Below are positions 1 through 4,900 of a DNA stretch of 5,506 nt, piece after piece. This DNA comes from an uncultured bacterium (GTDB taxonomy: Bacteria; Cyanobacteriota; Vampirovibrionia; Gastranaerophilales; Gastranaerophilaceae). The notes under the pieces are model-generated. The model did no database searches, had not been told where the DNA came from, and saw nothing but the letters and a program-made list of their open reading frames with translations. The stretch's first letter is position 1. Each line of letters opens with the position of its first letter. The DNA lies in contig CACXAK010000082.1 in the NCBI GenBank assembly GCA_902765655.1, forward strand, positions 1 to 5,506, given 5' to 3'. A program made the position numbers and the translations under genes.

Positions 1-862
1 GCTCTGCCAGTACACCTTCAGTTGACGCGATGAGTTTGTATGCCTTGACGATTTCATCATCAGTTACAAAATTAATCATTCCGTTACTTTCATCGCGTGC
101 AGCTTCGGCTTTTTCCCAGCTTGCAGGGTTCCCTATTCTGATGGCGGTTGCAAGTGTTTCAGGGTTCATAATTCTTTCACCTTTAACGATTGCCGCAGCT
201 CCTTCGGCTTCAAATCCCATCATTTTAGGTTTTGCAGGAATTTTCCCCAAGTCATAAAATTCTTTGTAACCTTTCCAGTATGCGGTAATATTTCCGGCAT
301 TTCCGACAGGAATAAAATGATAATCCGGAGCTTGTCCCAATGCCTCACAAATTTCAAAAGCACCTGTTTTTTGCCCCTCAATTCTGTATGGATTGACTGA
401 ATTTACAAGTGTAATCGGGTATTTTTCGGCAATTTCACGAACAACTTCCAAAGCTCTGTCAAAATTTCCCTGAATTGCGATGATTTCAGCTCCGTACATC
501 ATTGCTTGTGATAATTTCCCAAGAGCTATATAACCGTCAGGAATCAGTACGAATGTTTTTAATCCTGCTTTAGCACCATACGCAGCAGCAGAAGCCGATG
601 TATTACCTGTCGACGCACAAATAATAGCGCCTGAGCCCGATTCTTTTGCTTTTGTTACGGCCATTGTCATTCCGCGGTCTTTAAAACTTCCGGTCGGATT
701 ACAGCCCTCAAATTTTAAATAAATTTCAGCATCAAGTCCTATTTTTTTAGCCAAATTATCTGCTTTAATAAGCGGAGTATTTCCTTCATTGAGTGTGACA
801 ACAGGTGTTGAATCCGTTACAGGCAAGTATTGTCTGTATTTGTTAATTAATCCTTCGTACAT
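1..862 (-). CDS. thrC: Threonine synthase, 3'-truncated by the window edge
   Basis: Threonine synthase is a cytoplasmic PLP enzyme that converts O-phosphohomoserine to L-threonine and phosphate, the last step of threonine synthesis. Reading leftward from the ATG at 860-862, 287 codons are visible. The N-terminus has the family's EGNTPLIKA segment (residues 26-34). The PLP-binding lysine is K61 in NPTGSFKDRG. A substrate-binding STGNTSAS loop follows at 84-91, and the PLP-phosphate loop GNAGN lies at 187-191. These motifs fit the compact class of about 350 residues, so about 60 C-terminal residues should lie outside the window. An AAGGA lies four bases before the ATG, a rather short spacing. 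Another ATG at 864-866 is out of frame. The gene sits just downstream of a same-strand terminator, so it is probably not cotranscribed with the Fe-S gene upstream. No frameshift or missing catalytic residue is seen. Other fold-type II PLP enzymes (threonine dehydratase, cysteine synthase) are less likely because of the EGNTPL and GNAGN context. Confidence 0.95.
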   Translation of the reverse strand, partial: MYEGLINKYRQYLPVTDSTPVVTLNEGNTPLIKADNLAKKIGLDAEIYLKFEGCNPTGSFKDRGMTMAVTKAKESGSGAIICASTGNTSASAAAYGAKAGLKTFVLIPDGYIALGKLSQAMMYGAEIIAIQGNFDRALEVVREIAEKYPITLVNSVNPYRIEGQKTGAFEICEALGQAPDYHFIPVGNAGNITAYWKGYKEFYDLGKIPAKPKMMGFEAEGAAAIVKGERIMNPETLATAIRIGNPASWEKAEAARDESNGMINFVTDDEIVKAYKLIASTEGVLAE

Positions 863-895
863 ACATTCCTTCTTTCTTTTTTATTATTCTACTAC

Positions 896-920
896 AAAAA
901 AAATCCCCGCTTCTGCGGGG
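896..920 (-). terminator. Rho-independent terminator, minus strand
   Basis: Read on the minus strand, a perfect six-base-pair stem (CCCCGC / GCGGGG) with loop AGAA is followed, after one A, by eight consecutive T. This is a textbook intrinsic terminator for leftward transcription and would end the message of the Fe-S protein gene that stops at 1090. On the plus strand the hairpin is followed only by TAAAATCTTTT, so it works poorly in that direction. It ends 33 bases before the thrC start codon, leaving almost no room for a separate thrC promoter. It could therefore also act as an attenuator of thrC, but no antiterminator pairing or threonine-rich leader peptide is visible. Confidence 0.88.
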
Positions 921-1089
921 TAAAATCTTTTAGGGAATTAGGAATAGGAATAAATTTTCTCTCTGCTATTTAAACGGAATGTAAATCTCTCTTCTCTCTT
1001 AATATCTCTCGTGTTTACTTAATGTTCTCTTATATATAAAGTATATACTACATTATATATTTCAAAGTTTGTTATTTCTGTTACAAAAG
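921..1089. other. AT-rich intergenic region with short tandem-like motifs
   Basis: This stretch between the Fe-S gene and the terminator contains no convincing gene. It has three copies of GGAAT (934-938, 941-945, 947-951) and four copies of TCTCTC (starting at 958, 986, 993 and 1005). On the minus strand the latter are purine runs in the transcript that leads toward thrC. An AT-rich part at 1021-1060 contains TATAAT-like and TATACT-like hexamers on the minus strand, but none has a good -35 at 16-18 bases. A thrC promoter may lie here, but I cannot place it. Confidence 0.4.
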
Positions 1090-2193
1090 TTAATAAATTT
1101 TATCCGCAAGTGAAAGAAACTCTAAAAAGCTTACAACTTTAATTTTTTTGTTTTTAATTTGCATCAGTCCCTGTTTTAATCCTAAAATGCACGCAGGACA
1201 CGATGTTATGACATAATCAGCATTTGTATTTTGGATATTTATTGCTTTGTTTTTTGAAATTTCTTTTGAAAGTTGCCTGTTTTTCAGTGCAAAACTTCCT
1301 GCCAATCCGCAACATTCATCGTAATCTTCCATTTTTACATATTGAACATTAGTGCAGTTGGAAATAATTTTTTCAAAAAATGCGTCGTTATTTAGGTGGC
1401 ATGGCTTGTGAAATGTTACTTTTACAGGAGTTTTATATTCAAATTTTAAATTATTCAGGGCTATAATATCTCCCCAATTTAGTGTTTTTTCACTTTTAAT
1501 ATCACAGTCAAAATATTTGTTGTAACTAAGCAGGGTACTTTCACAACTTGCACAGTCTGTTACCAGATAATCGTAATCAGTGTTAAGTTTTTCAATATTT
1601 GATTTTGCGCTTAGTTCAAATCTTTCCAAGTTGCCTTCTGATAAAAAAGGCAGCCCGCAACAGTCAAAATCAGGGGAAATAATGTTTATATCCGTATTTC
1701 CAAAAATTTTGTTTAAATACTTGTCTGTATTTGGGAAAACCTGATTTACGCAACCCTTGAAATACATAACGGATAATTTTTTACTGACAGTCATATTATG
1801 GTATTTTTCGCTTCGCTTAAGATGACGGAATAGTAATTTGCCCAATTTGATTGAATTAGAAAACACCAATCTGCTATGCAGAAAACTAATAATTTTGTTC
1901 AAAATGGTTGTTTTCATATATTCGTGTTTTGCGCAGTTTATAATTTCGAGAGCATCAATTCCTGCGGGGCAGAATTGAGTGCATTTCCCGCATTTCAGAC
2001 ACATATCAAGGTATTTATTTATATTTTTTGATAACTTTAGTTCGTTCTGTGTAACCCCGTGGAGCATTATAAACTTCCCTCGGCTTACGGTGCAGTCGTT
2101 TTTGGTTATTTTGTATATCGGGCAGGCACTTTGGCATTGCCCGCATTTTGAGCATTTTGAAAGTTCTTTTTCATAATCTTGGAGTGTTTTCAT
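1090..2193 (-). CDS. GlcF/LutA-type (Fe-S)-binding protein with two 4Fe-4S motifs and two CCG domains
   Basis: This 367-residue protein has the architecture of the iron-sulfur subunit of glycolate/lactate oxidases (GlcF, LutA/LldE) and of HdrD-like proteins. Two ferredoxin-type cluster motifs come first: C14-x2-C17-x2-C20-x3-C24-P and C65-x2-C68-x2-C71-x3-C75-P. Two cysteine-rich CCG domains follow: the first runs from YFKGC through DCCGLPF to DCASC, the second from FHKPC through ECCGLAGSF to SCPAC. Such proteins pass electrons from a flavin dehydrogenase partner to the quinone pool or another carrier; the substrate cannot be told from this subunit. No FAD-linked GlcD-like gene is next to it here. 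The frame is open to 2277, but I start at the ATG at 2191-2193 (protein MKTLQDYEKEL...), because the motif-bearing part begins there and most of the extension is a repeat element. No good Shine-Dalgarno sequence precedes this ATG. Somewhat shorter than typical GlcF (about 400 residues). Family assignment is firm, substrate unknown. Confidence 0.88.
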   Translation of the reverse strand: MKTLQDYEKELSKCSKCGQCQSACPIYKITKNDCTVSRGKFIMLHGVTQNELKLSKNINKYLDMCLKCGKCTQFCPAGIDALEIINCAKHEYMKTTILNKIISFLHSRLVFSNSIKLGKLLFRHLKRSEKYHNMTVSKKLSVMYFKGCVNQVFPNTDKYLNKIFGNTDINIISPDFDCCGLPFLSEGNLERFELSAKSNIEKLNTDYDYLVTDCASCESTLLSYNKYFDCDIKSEKTLNWGDIIALNNLKFEYKTPVKVTFHKPCHLNNDAFFEKIISNCTNVQYVKMEDYDECCGLAGSFALKNRQLSKEISKNKAINIQNTNADYVITSCPACILGLKQGLMQIKNKKIKVVSFLEFLSLADKIY

Positions 2194-2221
2194 AATGAAA
2201 TAATAGCACAAAAGGCAGTAT

Positions 2222-2329
2222 GGCACTAAGATACTAAGATTACAACCAGTATTAATCACTGCTATATAGTACATCAATTACTAATATTAATAACTTGATA
2301 CGAACTTAGTGCCTTAGTATCTTAGTGCC
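2222..2329. repeat. 108-base element bounded by a perfect 17-base inverted repeat
   Basis: The left arm GGCACTAAGATACTAAG (2222-2238) is exactly the reverse complement of 2313-2329. Within the right side CTTAGTGCC also occurs twice in direct orientation (2305-2313 and 2321-2329), separated by TTAGTAT. The 74 bases between the arms are very AT-rich and show no gene. The size and terminal symmetry fit a small non-autonomous element or dispersed palindromic repeat, but I see no clear target-site duplication. It lies between the divergent Fe-S protein gene and the 96-residue orphan and would contain part of the Fe-S gene's leader. Confidence 0.75.
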
Positions 2330-2426
2330 CTATTATCTTTATTAATTGTAAACAATTTTTAATAAACAACTAAAATTATTAAACTTTTTTCAATACATGT
2401 CCGATTTAGTAGATAACAAACATTAT

Positions 2427-2433
2427 AAGAGGA
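2427..2433 (+). promoter_or_regulatory. Strong ribosome binding site for the 96-residue orphan
   Basis: AAGAGGA lies seven bases before the ATG at 2441. It fixes the start of the small protein and is the main sign that this unrecognised reading frame is translated. An ATG at 2435-2437 is out of frame. Confidence 0.7.
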
Positions 2434-2440
2434 CTATGTC

Positions 2441-2731
2441 ATGTCAGAAAATTCACAATTTAGTTTTAACAGACCATACAAACCGTTCGGCTTCAATATT
2501 CAGGTTCCTGAAAGAACGATGCAGCAAGCCGGTCAGTCTTTAGAAAATTTGATCAAGGCGCCGACAGAGCCGTTGTTCAATTTTCTTGAAGAAAATGAGA
2601 ATGTTTTCAATGGTGACGTAGCTTTTGAAATAAATAAAGTTGTTGCGCAGAACTTTACCATCGGTTCTATGATGCGTTTGGAAGATGAAAAAATAAACGG
2701 TAAGCAACCTAAAATTGATATGCATTTTTAA
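2441..2731 (+). CDS. Uncharacterised 96-residue protein
   Basis: I do not recognise this protein. It starts MSENSQFSFNRPYKPFGFN and ends KIDMHF, has no cysteine, no signal peptide and no membrane segment, and is mildly acidic (about 13 acidic against 9 basic residues). The first 25 residues are rich in aromatic residues, Pro and Asn and look extended. The middle (about 27-70) could form amphipathic helices. The strong Shine-Dalgarno sequence with ideal spacing and the orderly codon use argue for a real gene; the reading frame on the other strand (2540-2779) is its shadow. It stands alone: the upstream neighbour is divergent and the downstream one (proC) convergent, with a repeat element on each side. 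A lineage-specific soluble protein is the most that can be said. Confidence 0.7.
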   Translation: MSENSQFSFNRPYKPFGFNIQVPERTMQQAGQSLENLIKAPTEPLFNFLEENENVFNGDVAFEINKVVAQNFTIGSMMRLEDEKINGKQPKIDMHF

Positions 2732-2734
2732 TAG

Positions 2735-2846
2735 CCCGAGCAGAGGCAGATACGAAGTATCAGTCCGACAATTATGCAAGAATGAATATTCTTGCTAATT
2801 GGAGGCGTTGCCGTTTACTGCGAGGGCGTACCCGAGCAGAGGCAGA
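2735..2846. repeat. Structured intergenic element with 16-base direct repeat and several hairpins
   Basis: CCCGAGCAGAGGCAGA occurs at 2735-2750 and again at 2831-2846. Between and overlapping the copies are hairpins: GATAC-gaa-GTATC (2749-2761); a 14-pair stem at 2769-2801 (CAATTA, one bulged T, GCAAGAAT, loop GAAT, then the complements); and CTGC-GA-GGG / CCC-GA-GCAG (2818-2839), with the two GA steps facing each other. The element fills nearly the whole gap between the convergent orphan gene and proC, starting three bases after one stop codon and ending 11 bases before the other. The absence of T-runs argues against ordinary intrinsic terminators. It may be a dispersed repeat or a structured 3' region. 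Confidence 0.65.
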
Positions 2847-2857
2847 AGTGAAGCAAT

Positions 2858-3649
2858 TTACTTTCCTAACTCGCAAGCTTTTTGTGTTGTTTTGTCTATA
2901 ACATCGTAGAAAACTTTTGATGAATCATATTTTTTCATTTCCTGAATTCCGACAAATGTGCATCCGCCTTTTGTTGCTACGTTGTCAATCAGAGTTTGAA
3001 CCGGTATTTCTCCCCGATTAAAAATCATTTGAGCCGATCCTAATGCGGTTTGGGTTGCAAGGGTGAGTGATTTTTCGTATTCAAGTCCGAGTTTTTCACC
3101 TGCTCGCGCCATATCTTCTATAACCTGATAGAAAAATGCAGGTCCTGAACCGGAAATTGCCGTGACAATATCCATTTGTTTTTCTGTTACGGTTATGCAT
3201 TTGCCGATTGTTGAAAGTAAATTTTCAACAAATTCAACGTCTTGTCCGGTTGCTTTTGAGCCGGCACATATTCCGAACATCCCGAGTTTTACGAGTGCCG
3301 GAGTGTTTGGCATAATCCTTATTACTCTCGTATCATTATTGAGAGCGGATTCAATTTTATGGATCGTAACCCCTGCGCAGATAGAAACAAGCAATTTTTC
3401 AGGAGTAACTAATTTTTTTATTTCGTCTAAAGCTTCAACAGCCTGATTTGGCTTTGTTGCAATAAAAATAACATCACATTCTTCTGCGAGTTTTTTGTTG
3501 TCGTTGTAAACTTCAATCCCAAGTCTTTGTGATGCAGATTTTGCGATATCTTCATTTATTTCAGAACCTGTAACTTTATAATCATTTTTAATTGCACTGA
3601 TAATGGCACCTGCCATTTTTCCGCATCCGATAAACCCTATTTGCTTCAT
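2858..3649 (-). CDS. proC: Pyrroline-5-carboxylate reductase
   Basis: ProC reduces 1-pyrroline-5-carboxylate to L-proline with NAD(P)H in the cytoplasm, the last step of proline synthesis. The 263-residue length is normal (about 265-275). The N-terminus is the Rossmann dinucleotide-binding loop GFIGCGKMAGAI (5-16). ATKPNQ follows at 64-69, SICAGVTI at 89-96 and the conserved MPNTPALV at 113-120. The C-terminal helical dimerisation and substrate domain carries ISGSGPAFF (165-173) and ATKGGCT (225-231), where many family members have a SPGGTT-like sequence. The ATG at 3647-3649 gives the canonical start; a GAGAGGA lies upstream at a rather long spacing of about 13 bases. The gene is monocistronic here: divergent from rpmH and convergent with the small orphan gene. 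No proA or proB is visible. The identification is secure. Confidence 0.97.
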   Translation of the reverse strand: MKQIGFIGCGKMAGAIISAIKNDYKVTGSEINEDIAKSASQRLGIEVYNDNKKLAEECDVIFIATKPNQAVEALDEIKKLVTPEKLLVSICAGVTIHKIESALNNDTRVIRIMPNTPALVKLGMFGICAGSKATGQDVEFVENLLSTIGKCITVTEKQMDIVTAISGSGPAFFYQVIEDMARAGEKLGLEYEKSLTLATQTALGSAQMIFNRGEIPVQTLIDNVATKGGCTFVGIQEMKKYDSSKVFYDVIDKTTQKACELGK

Positions 3650-3677
3650 AATATTTAACTATTCCTCTCTATTTTTA

Positions 3678-3706
3678 TTGACTATTTATTTTTTTTACTA
3701 TAACAT
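3678..3706 (+). promoter_or_regulatory. Candidate rpmH-rnpA promoter
   Basis: TTGACT (3678-3683) is followed after 17 bases by TAACAT (3701-3706), giving a plausible sigma-70-type promoter with a good -35 and a mediocre -10. A TATAAC two bases further left would give a spacing of only 15. The region lies about 40 bases ahead of the rpmH start and is the only upstream space available. Confidence 0.4.
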
Positions 3707-3710
3707 CTGA

Positions 3711-3716
3711 ATTATA
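3711..3716 (-). promoter_or_regulatory. Candidate -10 box for proC
   Basis: On the minus strand this is a perfect TATAAT about 60 bases before the proC start codon. No good -35 lies 16-18 bases upstream, so the assignment rests on the -10 only. It is close to the rightward rpmH promoter candidate, so the two promoters would occupy the same 94-base gap. Confidence 0.4.
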
Positions 3717-3743
3717 CGATAAAAATAGCAAAGGAAATAAAAA

Positions 3744-3896
3744 ATGAAACGTACACTAGAAGGAACTAAAAGAAAAAGACAAAATGTAAGCGGCTTCAGA
3801 GCAAGAATGTCAACTCCGGGCGGTAGAGAAGTATTAAACAGACGCCGTGCAAAAGGACGTCATAAATTGGCTATCACTGCTAAGGAAAGAGCATAA
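3744..3896 (+). CDS. rpmH: 50S ribosomal protein L34
   Basis: L34 is a small, very basic protein of the large ribosomal subunit that packs against 23S rRNA. The 50 codons from the ATG at 3744 carry the family signature: an N-terminal KRTLEGTKRKR, then SGFRARMSTPGGREVLNRRR (residues 16-35) and AKGRHKL. Typical length is 44-46 residues; here a short ITAKERA tail extends the end. AAGGA at 3731-3735, eight bases before the ATG, is a good ribosome binding site. The RTLEGT start resembles cyanobacterial L34, the best lineage clue in the window. It is the first gene of the conserved rpmH-rnpA pair, but the spacer to rnpA is occupied by a repeat structure. Confidence 0.97.
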   Translation: MKRTLEGTKRKRQNVSGFRARMSTPGGREVLNRRRAKGRHKLAITAKERA

Positions 3897-3904
3897 GCAT
3901 TTTG

Positions 3905-3968
3905 TGTCATTCTGAGCAGGAGATTCTTCGGGCTAAAGCCCTCAGAATGACAGAGTGCGAAGAATCTC
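3905..3968. repeat. Interleaved double inverted repeat (A-B-A'-B') between rpmH and rnpA
   Basis: Two perfect inverted repeats interlock. Arm A TGTCATTCTGAG (3905-3916) matches A' (3941-3952), and arm B GAGATTCTTCG (3920-3930) matches B' (3958-3968). A small GGGCT-AA-AGCCC hairpin (3930-3941) sits between B and A'. The B-to-A' block is the reverse complement of the CATTCTGAG...GAAGAATCTC type of dispersed repeat I know from various bacterial genomes, and here it appears to sit inside a second unit in the opposite orientation. In RNA the A and B pairings exclude each other unless a pseudoknot forms. No T-run follows, so a simple terminator is unlikely. Confidence 0.8.
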
Positions 3969-3995
3969 ATACAGTAGTTGTATAGGTTATTCGTT

Positions 3996-4346
3996 ATGCT
4001 TCCAAAACGATATCGTTTAAAAAAAAGAACCGCTTTCAAAGCAACATATAAAATTAAGCACTCCACCCATTCGGGCGGAGTAACTTTGTTTGCGGGGATT
4101 GAGAAAAAAGAAGATGTTCCGACAAAAGTCGGTTTTGTTGTAAGTAAAAAAGTTCATAAGCGTGCAGTAAAAAGAAATCGTTTAAAGCGTCTTTTAAGAG
4201 AAAGTTACAGACAATTGTTAAAAGAAAACAATATTTATGGCTCTGATAAATTTTTATCATTAGTATTTGTTGGGGGTGAAAATGCTTTGGGTAAAAATTT
4301 TGACGAAATAAAAAATGCCGTTAAAATAACACTGGAGAAATTATAA
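3996..4346 (+). CDS. rnpA: Ribonuclease P protein component
   Basis: RnpA binds the catalytic RNase P RNA and helps it cleave the 5' leader of precursor tRNAs. The 116-residue protein begins MLPKRYRLKKRTAF, the normal RnpA N-terminus. It contains VGFVVSKKV (45-53) and the RNR signature in RAVKRNRLKRLLRESYR (56-72), whose basic helix contacts the RNA. Length is typical (110-120). The frame could start at a TTG at 3978, adding six residues, but I choose the ATG at 3996-3998 because it matches the family start; only a weak AGG lies about ten bases before it. It follows rpmH, as in most bacteria, and its TAA overlaps the ATG of the next gene by one base. The catalytic RNA gene is not in this window. 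Confidence 0.95.
   Translation: MLPKRYRLKKRTAFKATYKIKHSTHSGGVTLFAGIEKKEDVPTKVGFVVSKKVHKRAVKRNRLKRLLRESYRQLLKENNIYGSDKFLSLVFVGGENALGKNFDEIKNAVKITLEKL
4334..4337 (+). promoter_or_regulatory. Ribosome binding site inside the end of rnpA
   Basis: GGAG within the last codons of rnpA lies eight bases before the ATG at 4346. With the TAATG stop-start overlap it suggests translational coupling of the downstream gene to rnpA, and it fixes that gene's start. Confidence 0.6.
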
Positions 4347-4900
4347 TGATTCTTGAAGGCATGTATTTTCAGAATGAAATAATGCACTCTGAAACAAGAG
4401 TATATCCGCAATTCCCGACTATAACATCAGGACTTGTAGAGGGTACGGATGCTGTTTACCGCTATGGGCTTAGAGAATCTTCTTATCCCGATTTGGTAAT
4501 AGTAGATGAATTAACTGACGGCAAAGGCAGTTTTATTCCTGCAGGGCATTATGAGCTTGCACTGTCTGATGACAGGCAGTTTTTATTATTGCTTGAGGCC
4601 AAAGAGTTAAGAGCTATAATTCCTGTTTTTAAAGTGGAAGTTTCTATGAATGAAACGCCTCAGGTTCATGATTGGAAATCTTTAAGAGCAAAAAGAAAAA
4701 AAGATAAAGAAATATTGAAAACAAATCGCAAGCGTGAGCGCAAAGGTATGCCGCCTGTTAATGAAGAAGAACAAATATATCAGGAAGCATCTATTGAATA
4801 TAACAAAGACGGAAAATATTTTTTAATTCGTTATGAGCGCGGAGATGTAAAAGCGTGGGCTGCTGTAAAAGCTCCCCAAATCAGACAAGAACGTAAATAA
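4346..4900 (+). CDS. Uncharacterised protein translationally coupled to rnpA
   Basis: I do not recognise this 184-residue protein. Residues 1-105 alternate hydrophobic and polar residues, suggesting a mainly beta domain (for example LLLLEAKELRAIIPVFKVEV near 80-99). Residues 111-133 are extremely basic: 13 of 23 are Lys or Arg. A short acidic run (EEE, 140-142) follows, then a second probable beta segment (148-174) ending QERK. There is no signal peptide, membrane helix or cysteine motif. It sits where many bacteria have yidD and then yidC after rnpA, but it resembles neither. The coupling to rnpA and the basic stretch make an RNA- or ribosome-linked role conceivable, purely by inference. Its last 20 bases overlap the convergent gene on the other strand. 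Being a real gene is well supported; function is unknown. Confidence 0.85.
   Translation: MILEGMYFQNEIMHSETRVYPQFPTITSGLVEGTDAVYRYGLRESSYPDLVIVDELTDGKGSFIPAGHYELALSDDRQFLLLLEAKELRAIIPVFKVEVSMNETPQVHDWKSLRAKRKKDKEILKTNRKRERKGMPPVNEEEQIYQEASIEYNKDGKYFLIRYERGDVKAWAAVKAPQIRQERK

Noticed and set aside
30..257. Plus-strand 75-residue frame
   Set aside because: It lies wholly opposite thrC, whose motifs are intact.
2194..2277. 28-residue N-terminal extension of the Fe-S protein
   Set aside because: Most of it is read from the left half of the inverted-repeat element, no family member has such a start, and the domain begins right after the Met at 2193.
2769..2801. Hairpin as a bidirectional intrinsic terminator
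   Set aside because: The stem is strong but no T-run follows on either strand.
2735..2846. CRISPR array or integron attC site
   Set aside because: Only two direct-repeat copies 96 bases apart, and no paired core sites of the attC type.
3650..3743. Replication origin next to rpmH
   Set aside because: rpmH is often near oriC, but no DnaA boxes (TTATCCACA-like) and no dnaA or dnaN are seen.
3978..3995. TTG start adding six residues to RnpA
   Set aside because: The ATG at 3996 gives the canonical MLPKRYRL start; the TTG has no better ribosome binding site.
3860..4260. Minus-strand reading frames across the spacer and rnpA
   Set aside because: They are shadows of the repeat and of rnpA, with no ribosome binding site and no recognisable protein.
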